The notes under the pieces are model-generated. The model did no database searches and was not told the DNA's origin. It was given only the letters and a program-made list of their open reading frames with translations. Of a DNA stretch of 64,000 bases, positions 32,751 to 40,580 are shown piece after piece. Each line of letters opens with the position of its first letter. The first letter of the stretch is position 1. The position numbers and the translations under genes are program-made. The stretch is from Streptacidiphilus albus JL83 (GTDB taxonomy: Bacteria > Actinomycetota > Actinomycetes > Streptomycetales > Streptomycetaceae): contig NZ_JQML01000001.1 in the NCBI RefSeq assembly GCF_000744705.1, positions 7,884,017 through 7,948,016 of the forward strand. The letters are read 5' to 3'.

Positions 32751-33455
32751 CTACCGGTCGGCCGGTTCCCAGACCGAGCAGTCGTGGGCGAAGAGGACGC
32801 GGCGCGGGTCGAAGTCGCCGAGCCGGTCCAGCCACGGCCGGTAGCGGGGCAGGGGTGGTTCCAGACCGTCGAGTGCGGCGGTGCGGGCGAGTTGGTCGGA
32901 GCCGAACTCGGAGGCGAAGTCGTGCGCCTGGCCGGCCAGCAGCACCGTTCCGTCGCTCTGCCGGACCACCAGTGACTGGTGTCCTTCGGTGTGTCCCGGG
33001 GTCGGGATGATCCAGACACCGGGCCAGACCTCGGCCTCGCCGCTGAACTCCTGGTAGGTCGCGCCGGGGAAGTCGACCAGGGCGTCGACGGTGTGGCCGC
33101 CCCGGCGGGCCGTCGCCAACTCCGTTGCCTGCACCAGGATCGGCCGGTCGGGCAGCAGGGCGTTGCCGCCGCAGTGGTCGAAGTGGAGGTGGCAGTTGAC
33201 GACCAGGTCGACATCGGTGAGGGTGGCGCCGGCCGAGGCGAGGGCGGCCTCCAGCGGCCGGCGTCGCGGCCGGTAGTGGGCCTCGGTCCCCGGGTCGACG
33301 GCGCCGATGCCGGTGTCGAAGAGGATCAGTCCCTCGTCGCGCCGCACCAGGTAGCCGAGCACGGGCTCCACCCGTGGCTGCGGGCCGCCGGTCTCCGAGG
33401 CCGGCCGGACGAAGTACCCCAGGTCCAGCCGCCGCACCGCCGTCTTCGTCGCCAT
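32751..33455 (-). CDS. Metallo-beta-lactamase-fold hydrolase, AHL-lactonase-like
   Basis: 234 residues from ATG 33455. Two-zinc site: CHLHFDHCGG (H-x-H-x-D-H), PTPGHTEGHQSLV, the bridging Asp in LLAGQAHDF and final His in FAHDCSVW. The order and length resemble N-acyl-homoserine lactonases and related lactone hydrolases. In the usual position of Asp in LLAGD there is Gln, with Asp three residues later, so metal coordination may be altered. The longer upstream frame overlaps the oxidoreductase promoter and is not used. Divergent from a quinone oxidoreductase. Confidence 0.8.
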   Translation of the reverse strand: MATKTAVRRLDLGYFVRPASETGGPQPRVEPVLGYLVRRDEGLILFDTGIGAVDPGTEAHYRPRRRPLEAALASAGATLTDVDLVVNCHLHFDHCGGNALLPDRPILVQATELATARRGGHTVDALVDFPGATYQEFSGEAEVWPGVWIIPTPGHTEGHQSLVVRQSDGTVLLAGQAHDFASEFGSDQLARTAALDGLEPPLPRYRPWLDRLGDFDPRRVLFAHDCSVWEPADR

Positions 33456-33609
33456 CCGCCCATCCTGCTCCGCTGCCGCCGCCCCACAACGGGCTGTCCG
33501 CCGACAGCGGAGCCGGCCGGTGGGAGGAGCCGCCGACGCGCCGGACGGTGCCGGGCGTGGTCTGCTGGGCTCATCCCCGCAGTTGCACCCGTTCGAGCAG
33601 GAGCAGCGC

Positions 33610-34536
33610 ATGAAAGCCGTCGTCTACCGCAACTACGGCGGTCCTGACGTCCTGGAGTACACCGACGTGCCGGACCCCAAGCTCGGCGCGGACGCGGTCC
33701 TGGTCAAGGTCAGGGCCTCGTCCGTGAACCCGGTCGACTGGAAGGTCCAGGCCGGGTACCTGGACCCGGTCCTGGACGCCTTCTTCCCGGTGATCCCCGG
33801 CTGGGACCTGGCCGGGGTGGTGGAGAAGGTCGGCGTCGGGGTGACCGAGTTCGCGCCCGGGGACGAGGTGATCGGCTACGTCCGGGAGGACGTGGTCCGC
33901 CGGGGGACGTTCGCCGAGTACGTCGCCGCCCCCGTCCGGACGCTCGGGCCCAAGCCGGCCAACCTGACCTTCGAGCAGGCCGGCGGGCTGCCGCTGGCCG
34001 GGCTCACCGGCTACCAGGCGCTCACCCGCCACCTGCGGCTGCGCCCGGAGGAGACGCTGCTGGTGCACGCCGCCGCCGGCGGGGTCGGCTCGATGGCGGT
34101 GCAGATCGGACGGGCGCTGGGCGCGCGGGTGATCGGCACCGCGAGCGCCCGCAACCACGACTACCTCCGCGCCCTGGGCGCGGAGCCGGTCGAGTACGGT
34201 CCTGGCCTGGCCGAGCGGGTCAGGGCGCTCGCGCCCGGGGGCGTGGACGCGGTGCTCGACCTGATCGGCGGCGAGGCGCTGGCGGAGTCGCCCGCGCTGC
34301 TCGCCCCGGGCGGACGGCTGGCCTCGGTCGCCGACGGCGCGGTGCTGGGCCTCGGCGGGAGCTACGTCTTCGTCCGCCCCGACTCCCTGGACCTCGCCGC
34401 GCTGGCCGGGCTTGCCGAGCAGGGCCAGCTCACGGTCGACGTCGCGGCGGTGTTCCCGCTGGAGCGGGCCGCCGACGCCCAGCGGCTCAACATGGACGGG
34501 CACACCCGGGGCAAGGTCATCGTGACCGTGCCCTAG
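33610..34536 (+). CDS. NADP-dependent quinone oxidoreductase (zinc-free MDR)
   Basis: 308 residues, ATG 33610 after GAGCAGGAGCAG. Medium-chain reductase fold: N-terminal GroES-like domain (VKVRASSVNPVDWKVQAGYL), nucleotide-binding domain with VHAAAGGVGSMAVQIGRALG, and the closing segment DGHTRGKVIVTV. The catalytic and structural Zn Cys residues are absent, placing it with zeta-crystallin-like quinone oxidoreductases. It reduces quinones or enones with NADPH, in the cytosol. Divergent from the lactonase-like hydrolase with about 150 bp between. Confidence 0.86.
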   Translation: MKAVVYRNYGGPDVLEYTDVPDPKLGADAVLVKVRASSVNPVDWKVQAGYLDPVLDAFFPVIPGWDLAGVVEKVGVGVTEFAPGDEVIGYVREDVVRRGTFAEYVAAPVRTLGPKPANLTFEQAGGLPLAGLTGYQALTRHLRLRPEETLLVHAAAGGVGSMAVQIGRALGARVIGTASARNHDYLRALGAEPVEYGPGLAERVRALAPGGVDAVLDLIGGEALAESPALLAPGGRLASVADGAVLGLGGSYVFVRPDSLDLAALAGLAEQGQLTVDVAAVFPLERAADAQRLNMDGHTRGKVIVTVP

Positions 34537-34586
34537 CGCGGGCCCTGGGCGCTCGGCGGCCCAGCGGGCTCGGCGGCCCGGGGCGC

Positions 34587-35555
34587 TCAGCGGCTGACGT
34601 CCTCCTCGGTGAGGGTGAGGGCGTCGAGCTCGGCGCGGCGGGGGAGCCCCTCGCAGTCGCCGGGGACGGTGACCGCGAAGGCGCCGGCCGCGATCGCGGT
34701 GCGCAGCCGCTGCTCGGCCGTGCCGCCGAGCAGGTGCTCGGCGAGGTAGCCGGCCACGAAGGCATCGCCCGCGCCGACCGGGTCGACCACGGCGACCTTC
34801 AGCGCCGGGACCCGGTAGGGCACGCCGTCGACCAGCGCGGTGCAGCCGCGCGCGCCGTCCTTGAGCACCGCCTCGCGCGGGCCGAGGTCGGCCAGCGCCC
34901 GGACCAGTTCGGGGACCGGCAACGGCCGGCCCTCCGCGCAGCCCAGCACGAGTTCCGCCTCCTCCACGCCGGCGAAGACGATGTCGGCCTGCTCGACCAG
35001 GTCGCGCAGGACCGGTCCGGCCACCTCCTTCGGCCACAGCTTGGAGCGGTGGTTGACGTCGACCGAGACGGTCACCCCGGCCGCGCGGGCCAGCGCCACG
35101 GCATGCCGGACGGCCTCCCGCGCGGACTCGGACAGGGCGGTGGTGATGCCGGTGACGTGCAGCACCGCCGCCGACTCGATCCAGTCGGCGCGGATGTCGG
35201 CCGGGCTCAGCCGCGATCCGGCGCTGCCGGCCCGGTGGTAGTCGACGTGCAGGGCGGTGCCGAAGCGGCGGTGCTTGAGCATCAGGCCGGTGAAGCCCTG
35301 GTCGCGGATGGCCTCGGTGCGGACCTGTTCGGCGCGCAGCCGCCGCTCGATCAGGTCACCGGTGGCGTCCGAGCCGACCCGGCCGAGCCAGCTCGCGGGC
35401 GCGCCCAGCCGGGCGACGCCGATGGCGACATTGCTCTCGGCGCCGCCGATGCCGTAGGTGAAGTTGCGGGCGAAGTCGAGCGGTCCGGTCTCCACGGCGG
35501 AGACCAGGCCCATCGTCTCGCCGAGGGTGACCAGTCCGGTCCGGGGCGCGGTCAT
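34587..35555 (-). CDS. 2-keto-3-deoxygluconate kinase (PfkB family)
   Basis: 322 residues, ATG 35555 overlapping the aldolase stop (ATGA). PfkB signatures: early GGAESNVAIGVARLG and late VVDPVGAGDAFVAGYLAEHL with the catalytic Asp. FTYGIGGAESNVA near residue 32 and YHRAGSAGSRLSP are typical of KDG kinases rather than ribokinases. It phosphorylates 2-keto-3-deoxygluconate, and the upstream gene is the aldolase that cleaves the product, so together they give pyruvate and glyceraldehyde-3-phosphate from uronic-acid or gluconate breakdown. No isomerase or dehydratase feeding them is adjacent. Confidence 0.87.
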   Translation of the reverse strand: MTAPRTGLVTLGETMGLVSAVETGPLDFARNFTYGIGGAESNVAIGVARLGAPASWLGRVGSDATGDLIERRLRAEQVRTEAIRDQGFTGLMLKHRRFGTALHVDYHRAGSAGSRLSPADIRADWIESAAVLHVTGITTALSESAREAVRHAVALARAAGVTVSVDVNHRSKLWPKEVAGPVLRDLVEQADIVFAGVEEAELVLGCAEGRPLPVPELVRALADLGPREAVLKDGARGCTALVDGVPYRVPALKVAVVDPVGAGDAFVAGYLAEHLLGGTAEQRLRTAIAAGAFAVTVPGDCEGLPRRAELDALTLTEEDVSR

Positions 35556-36304
35556 GACGCCACCGCCGCGACCTGCGCGGGGACGGACTCGGCGCGGCAC
35601 TCGGCGACGGTCTGCACGGCGCGGGCCGACAGCCGGGTGATCTCGTCCCAGCGGTGCTCGCGGACCAGGTCGCGCGGGACCATCCAGCTGCCGCCGACGG
35701 CCAGTACGGCCGGGCAGCGCAGGTAGCTGCCGACGTTGGCCGGGCCGATGCCGCCGGTCGGGACGAAGCGCATCCCGTGGAAGGGCGCGGCCAGGGCCTG
35801 GAGTGCGGGGAGTCCGCCGGAGGTCTCGGCGGGGAAGAACTTCACCACCCCGAGACCGGCGCGGCGGGCCCGCTGGATCTCGGTCGCGGTGACCGTGCCC
35901 GGCAGCACCGGCACGCCGAGCTCCTGGCAGCGCTCGACCACGGCGTCGTCGAAGCCGGGGGAGACCACGAACGCGGCGCCGTCGGCCACGCTGCGGTCGA
36001 CCTGCTCGGGGTCGAGCACCGTGCCCACGCCCAGCAGCAGTTCGCTCCGGCGGGCCATCGCGGCCACCGCGAGTTGCCCGGCGGGGGTCCGCAGGGTCAC
36101 CTCGGCGCAGCACAGCCCGCCGGCGATCAGCGCGTCGGCGAGTGGCAGGGCGTCGTCCGGGTCGTCCAGGACGACCACCGGGACCACGCCGAACGCCTCG
36201 ATCCGTGCGAGAAGGCCCGGCTCCGGTCCGCTCGGTGACGCTGCGTCAGTCGGCGTCGCGGCCGTCCGCCCCGGCGTCCGCGGTATGCCCTGGCCACTAT
36301 CCAC
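35552..36304 (-). CDS. eda: KDPG/KHG aldolase
   Basis: 250 residues from GTG 36304, chosen because GGGGAG lies ten bases upstream; ATG 36340 is possible. Class I aldolase: EVTLRTPAG carries the Glu, VGTVLDPEQVD the next strand, and VVKFFPAETSGG the Schiff-base Lys, followed by FVPTGGIG. A 40-residue N-terminal extension before the barrel is unusual but harmless. It splits 2-keto-3-deoxy-6-phosphogluconate into pyruvate and glyceraldehyde-3-phosphate. It is the first gene of a two-gene operon with the kinase. Confidence 0.87.
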   Translation of the reverse strand: MDSGQGIPRTPGRTAATPTDAASPSGPEPGLLARIEAFGVVPVVVLDDPDDALPLADALIAGGLCCAEVTLRTPAGQLAVAAMARRSELLLGVGTVLDPEQVDRSVADGAAFVVSPGFDDAVVERCQELGVPVLPGTVTATEIQRARRAGLGVVKFFPAETSGGLPALQALAAPFHGMRFVPTGGIGPANVGSYLRCPAVLAVGGSWMVPRDLVREHRWDEITRLSARAVQTVAECRAESVPAQVAAVAS

Positions 36305-36542
36305 GACGGAACTCCCCTTAACCGTACTGGTCGAGACCATGCTCACCCTGGCAGACGGCCGTTCCGGACGGAAGCGCGGGGTCCGGATCGTGGACAGGGC
36401 CGGTGGCCGACCGTGGCTGACGGTGACCGGCTGTGACCGAACGGGGGCGAGCGGTTGCCGCCGGGTGGGGGGAGGGGGATTCTGGGGCCGCGGGACGCCG
36501 TCGCGCGCCCGTATCCGTGTCGACTGGAGAGGTGCGTACGCC

Positions 36543-37325
36543 ATGCCCGAGCGCAGTTCGTATCCCGACGGGGCTCCCTGCTGGGCCGATCTCACCGCGC
36601 CCGACCTGGAGTCCTCCCGCAGCTTCTACGGTGCGGTGATGGGCTGGGACTTCCAGGACACCGGTGCCGACTACAACCACTACACGATGTGCCTGTGGCA
36701 GGGGCAGCCGGTCGCCGCGCTGATGCCGCCGCCGCCCGGGGCCGAGGGGCTGCCCCCGGTCTGGAACGTCTACCTGGCCACCGGCGACGCGGACGCGGCG
36801 GTGAAGACGATCGACCAGGCGGGCGGCAAGGTGGTGATGGGGCCGCACGAGGTCCCCGGGGCCGGGCGGCTGGTCTTCGCCTTCGACCCGGACGGCGCCT
36901 GCTTCGCGCTGTGGCAGGCCGGCGGGCACGCCGGGGCCAAGCTCTACGGCGAGCCCGGCGCGATGTGCTGGAACGAGCTGAACACCACCGACGGAGCCGG
37001 GGCCGACCGCTTCTACCGCGAGCTCTTCGGCTACCGGCAGGAGCAGATCGGCGACGGCGCCGACTTCGACTACACCACCTGGAAGCTGCCCTCGGACGAG
37101 AACCCGGTCTGCGGCCGCTACCGCGCGTCGGCTGAGGTGCTGCGCGGCGGCCCGCCGGCCTGGTCCACCTACTTCGCGGTCACGGACGTGGACGCCGCCG
37201 CCGAGGCGGTGGCCGCCAACGGCGGCACGGTTCTGCGCGGGCCCTTCGACTCGCCCTTCGGCCGGATGTGCCCGGTGCTGGACCCGTCCGGAGCGGCGTT
37301 CACCCTGGCCACCCTGCCCGGCTGA
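36543..37325 (+). CDS. Two-domain VOC (glyoxalase-like) protein
   Basis: 260 residues, ATG 36543 following TGGAGAGG. Two tandem vicinal-oxygen-chelate modules: residues about 10-125 (CWADLTAPDLESSRSFYGAV to FDPDGACFALWQ) and 135-258 (CWNELNTTDGAGADRFYREL to LDPSGAAFTLAT). The pair resembles mycobacterial CFP30B-like glyoxalase proteins. Members are dioxygenase- or binding-type folds; the usual His/Glu metal ligands are only partly present, so catalysis is uncertain. Monocistronic, ending at a strong bidirectional hairpin. Confidence 0.83.
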   Translation: MPERSSYPDGAPCWADLTAPDLESSRSFYGAVMGWDFQDTGADYNHYTMCLWQGQPVAALMPPPPGAEGLPPVWNVYLATGDADAAVKTIDQAGGKVVMGPHEVPGAGRLVFAFDPDGACFALWQAGGHAGAKLYGEPGAMCWNELNTTDGAGADRFYRELFGYRQEQIGDGADFDYTTWKLPSDENPVCGRYRASAEVLRGGPPAWSTYFAVTDVDAAAEAVAANGGTVLRGPFDSPFGRMCPVLDPSGAAFTLATLPG

Positions 37326-37346
37326 CAACCTGCGGGGCCACTGGAC

Positions 37347-37392
37347 ACCGGGTGGGACGAGCGCAGGCATCCGCCCGCTCCTCCCACCCGGT
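37347..37392. terminator. Bidirectional terminator
   Basis: ACCGGGTGGGA (37347-37357) pairs perfectly with TCCCACCCGGT (37382-37392). It sits between the convergent VOC and isochorismatase-like genes. Confidence 0.65.
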
Positions 37393-37417
37393 CACTCACT
37401 GTCCCGGCGGCGGGGTC

Positions 37418-37999
37418 TCAGCCGCGGGTCTTGGCGAGCAGCTCGATGATCTCCGCCGTCGTGGCGCTCTCGCCGAGGCGGGGGAAGATCCGGGCGAGGC
37501 TGTTGTCGTGGGCCTCCTGGTTCATGTCGGCCATGGCGTCGGTCGCCAGGGTGACGTGGTAGCCGTGCTCGTGGGCGGCGCGGGCGGTGGACTCGACACC
37601 GATGCTGGTGGCGATGCCGCCCAGGACGATCTGGGTGATGCCGCGACGGCGGAGCTGGGTGTCCAGGTCCGTGCCGTGGAAGGCGCCCCAGTTGCGCTTG
37701 GTGACCCGGATGTCCTCCGGGTGGCCCTCCAGCTCGTCGACGATCAGGTCCCAGCCCTCGGGCAGGCCGCCGGACATGGTGGTCTCGGTACGGCCGGGGA
37801 CGGCGTCGGAGAAGTCGGGGGCGAAGCTGACCCGGACCAGGACCACGGGCGCGCCGTGGGAGCGGAAGGCCTCGGCGAGCTCGACGCCGCGGGCGACGAC
37901 CTCGGTGCCGGGGACGGGGACGGTCGGTGCGGCGGCGATGCCGCGCTGGAGGTCGATCAGGACGAGAGCGGTCTTGGGGTCGAGCGTGGTGGCGGTCAT
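37418..37999 (-). CDS. Isochorismatase-family cysteine hydrolase
   Basis: 193 residues, ATG 37999. The catalytic triad of the family is visible: Asp in ALVLIDLQRG, Lys in VTKRNWGAFHGTDLD, and the nucleophile position in GGIATSIGVESTARAAHEHG, where the usual Cys is replaced by Ser (ATSIGVE). In typical members this reads G-x-x-T-x-x-C-V-x-x-T. With Ser (or Gly) at that spot the enzyme may be inactive as an amidase or work differently. Third gene of a MarR-MFS-hydrolase operon. Confidence 0.82.
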   Translation of the reverse strand: MTATTLDPKTALVLIDLQRGIAAAPTVPVPGTEVVARGVELAEAFRSHGAPVVLVRVSFAPDFSDAVPGRTETTMSGGLPEGWDLIVDELEGHPEDIRVTKRNWGAFHGTDLDTQLRRRGITQIVLGGIATSIGVESTARAAHEHGYHVTLATDAMADMNQEAHDNSLARIFPRLGESATTAEIIELLAKTRG

Positions 38000-38064
38000 C
38001 TGAACGGTCGTGCCTTTCGGAAGGGGATCGATCGGGAGGGGGATTGGTCGGGAGGGGGATGGCA

Positions 38065-39486
38065 TCAGGCCCCGGCGCGCCGGGCGGTGCGCCGGAGGGA
38101 GGGGTCGAGCAGGGTGATCGCCAGCAGCAGCCCGGTGCAGACCAGCATGGCCAGGGCCAGCAGATGCAGCCCGTGGGTGGTCGCCCGGTGCGGGAAGACG
38201 CCGGCGATGGCGGCGGAGGCGATCATCGCGCCGCCGTACTGGAAGGTCCGGAGCAGGCCGGAGGCCGTGCCCATCCGCTCGGCCGGGGCCTGGCGGTAGA
38301 GGGCGTTCTGGTTGGCCAGGCCGTTCAGGCCCTGCGGCAACCCGGAGAGCACGGCCACCACGATCAGCAGCCAGATCGGCGAGCCCGACCGGAGCAGCGT
38401 CAGCATGGCCGCGGCCACGGCCGCGACACTGCTGCCGACGACCAGCTTGCCGCGGATCTCCTTGCGCCGACCGGTGAGGGTGGCGACGCCGATGGCGGAG
38501 AGCGACAGCGGCAGCATGATCAGCCCGGAGCCGGACTCGCTCAGCCCGCGCCCCTGCTCCAGCCACTGGGTGAAGCCGTAGAGCATGGAGTAGGTGACGG
38601 TCGAGTAGAGGATCTGCCGGACGTAGGTGAGCAGCAGCGGCCGGTTGGCGCCGAGCATCCGCAGGTCGATGAACGGGTCGGCGGTCCGCAGCTCGCGCGC
38701 GGCCAGCGCGGCGGCGAGCAGGGCGGCGACCAGCAGCAGGTACCAGTGGGCGGCGGACGGGGCCATCAGGAACAGCAGCGCCGCGGTGACCGTGCCGGTG
38801 AACAGGACCATGCCGAGGACGTCCAGCGCCGTCGGCGGCCGGTCGGCCTGCCGGTCGCCGCCGGCGGGGGTGCGCGGGAGCCGCAGGTGGCCGAGGACCA
38901 GGCAGGCCAGCGAGAGCGGGATGTTGACCGCGAAGACCGTGCGCCAGCCACCGGCGCCGACCAGCAGCCCGCCGAGGGTGGGGCCGATCGCGGCGCTGGC
39001 CTGGGCGGCCACCGCCAGCGCGGTGAGGATGCCGCCGGGGGTGCTCCGTCCGGTGCGCGCGGCCTCGCTCCGGATCAGCGACATCGCGGCCGGGTAGGCG
39101 GCGCAGGTGCCGAGGCCGAGCAGGACCCGGGCCAGGACCAGCATGCCGATGGACGGGGCGAGGGTGCCGAGCAGCCCGGCCAGGCCGACCAGCGCGGTGC
39201 CGGCCAGGTAGACCGGACGGGAGCCGTGCCGGTCGACCAGCCGCCCGAAGGCGGGCTGGCCGACGGCGGTGGCCAGGTAGAGGGCGGAGACCAGCCACAG
39301 GGTGGTCGAGGGCGCGGCGCCGAAGGCTATGCCGATCGGGACCAGCGTCACCGCGATCATCGAGGAGTTGATCGGGTTGAGCAGTGTGCCGAGTACCAGC
39401 GGCGGGGTCAGCCGGCGGTCGAAGTCCTGACCGGACGCGGCGGGGGAGTCCTCGCGGCTGGTGCTGGCTGCGGTGGTCCGGCTCAC
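38065..39486 (-). CDS. MFS drug transporter (14-helix type)
   Basis: 473 residues from GTG 39486, overlapping the MarR stop by GTGA. Around 13-14 hydrophobic segments; FGRLVDRHGSRPVYLAG is the loop between helices 2 and 3, and AAIGPTLGGLLVGAGGWRTVF is the antiporter motif typical of the DHA2 family (EmrB/QacA-like). It exports small hydrophobic compounds using the proton gradient. Directly controlled by the MarR gene ahead of it in the same operon. Confidence 0.86.
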   Translation of the reverse strand: MSRTTAASTSREDSPAASGQDFDRRLTPPLVLGTLLNPINSSMIAVTLVPIGIAFGAAPSTTLWLVSALYLATAVGQPAFGRLVDRHGSRPVYLAGTALVGLAGLLGTLAPSIGMLVLARVLLGLGTCAAYPAAMSLIRSEAARTGRSTPGGILTALAVAAQASAAIGPTLGGLLVGAGGWRTVFAVNIPLSLACLVLGHLRLPRTPAGGDRQADRPPTALDVLGMVLFTGTVTAALLFLMAPSAAHWYLLLVAALLAAALAARELRTADPFIDLRMLGANRPLLLTYVRQILYSTVTYSMLYGFTQWLEQGRGLSESGSGLIMLPLSLSAIGVATLTGRRKEIRGKLVVGSSVAAVAAAMLTLLRSGSPIWLLIVVAVLSGLPQGLNGLANQNALYRQAPAERMGTASGLLRTFQYGGAMIASAAIAGVFPHRATTHGLHLLALAMLVCTGLLLAITLLDPSLRRTARRAGA

Positions 39487-39932
39487 GGTTCGATCAGCCG
39501 GTCGAGCAGGCCGAGCGCCTGCACCAGGAGCTGGAACTCGTCCTCGGTGTAGCGCTCCTGGAGGGCGCGGGCGAGCCACTCCTCGCGCAGCCGGCGGCTG
39601 CCCCGGATGATCTCGACGGCCTCCTCGGTCAGCGAGACCACCTGGCGGCGGCCGTCGTCCGGGTCGGGGCGGCGCTCGATCAGCTGCTGCTCCTCCAGGA
39701 TCGCCAGGGTCGCGCCCATGGACTGCGGGCGGACCCGGTCGGCGGCGGCCAGCGCCCCGGGGGAGGCCGGGCCGTCGTTGTGGAGGCGGCTGAGCACGGA
39801 CAGCTGGGTCGGCGTCAGGCCGTCGATCGGGTCGAGCTCCTTCAGCGTCCGCCGCAGCCGCCCGATCAGCACGCGCAGCTCCCCCGCCGCGCGGGCGGCG
39901 GGTTCGCGGATGTCTTTCGGGTTCTCGGCCAT
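39483..39932 (-). CDS. MarR-family regulator
   Basis: 149 residues, ATG 39932. Winged-helix core: LTPTQLSVLSRLHNDGPASP, recognition helix in RVRPQSMGATLAILEEQQLI and wing ERRPDPDDGRRQVVSLT. First gene of an operon with an MFS exporter and an isochorismatase-like hydrolase, the classical arrangement of a ligand-responsive efflux system. A palindrome (AACTT-AC-AAGTT) lies 27 bases upstream and fits autorepression. Confidence 0.88.
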   Translation of the reverse strand: MAENPKDIREPAARAAGELRVLIGRLRRTLKELDPIDGLTPTQLSVLSRLHNDGPASPGALAAADRVRPQSMGATLAILEEQQLIERRPDPDDGRRQVVSLTEEAVEIIRGSRRLREEWLARALQERYTEDEFQLLVQALGLLDRLIEP

Positions 39933-39958
39933 GCCCCCACTGTAATTTCATCAGCCTG

Positions 39959-39970
39959 AACTTACAAGTT
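39959..39970. promoter_or_regulatory. MarR operator candidate
   Basis: AACTT-AC-AAGTT, perfect five-base arms in an AT-rich patch 27 bases before the MarR start, where the operon promoter should be. Confidence 0.55.
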
Positions 39971-40041
39971 TGGACTGACGGAATCTGCGGCCGGGCGGCG
40001 GTGGCTATGCTGCGGAGCGGATCGGCCGGGAGGTCGGCGGT

Positions 40042-40443
40042 GTGGGACGGGGGCTGGGAATGGCTGTGCGCAGGGGTGGTTGGCCCGTCGCGGCCATGGT
40101 GCTGCTGCTGGCGGCGGGGTGCCTGGTGGGCGACTCGCTCCCGATGTCGGCCGCGGAATGCGCGGCGGCACACCCGCCGATCGGCAGGGGTACGGGCCCG
40201 ACGATGGTCGTTGAGGCGTTCACCGGTCCCATCCTCAGTCCGGCGCGCGAGAAGTTCGTCATGGAGCAGCTCGCCTGCGGGGCCAGCCCGGCCTCCTTGG
40301 GGATGCAGCCGAACGGGCCGACCCCGAGTCCGCGGCTCACGGGGATGGCCGGGTGGAACGCGGCCATCCAGCAGCAGGCGGCGTCCTCCGGGAAGAACGG
40401 CCAGCCGTTGCCGGTGACGGGCGCCGTCACCCCGTCGCCCTGA
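40042..40443 (+). CDS. Small lipoprotein of unknown function
   Basis: 133 residues from GTG 40042, with GGGAGG eight bases upstream; ATG 40060 is possible. Signal peptide WPVAAMVLLLAAGC with lipobox LAAGC. The mature part has two Cys (AAECAAAHPP, QLACGASP) and an extended Pro/Thr tail. No family recognised. Divergent from the MarR operon with about 110 bp between, but sharing no obvious function with it. Confidence 0.6.
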   Translation: MGRGLGMAVRRGGWPVAAMVLLLAAGCLVGDSLPMSAAECAAAHPPIGRGTGPTMVVEAFTGPILSPAREKFVMEQLACGASPASLGMQPNGPTPSPRLTGMAGWNAAIQQQAASSGKNGQPLPVTGAVTPSP

Positions 40444-40515
40444 GCGGAGCCGGGCGACGGGGGTGGCGGCGCGGGCGGCGGCGGTCACCGGGGCTGCGCG
40501 GTCGGGGAGCTGCGC

Positions 40516-40580
40516 CGTTGCTCGGGGTGCAGCGCTGCTTGAGGTGCAGCGCTGCTTGAGGTGCAGCAGCTACTTGAGGT
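40516..40580. repeat. Tandem repeat around the stop codon of the nucleosidase-like gene
   Basis: On the plus strand GGTGCAGCGCTGCTTGA occurs twice in tandem, followed by a diverged copy GGTGCAGCAGCTACTTGA and a partial one. On the minus strand each contains CACCTCAAG, the codons for the final His-Leu-Lys of the gene. The copies lie beyond the stop, so the gene end has been duplicated outwards. Confidence 0.75.
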
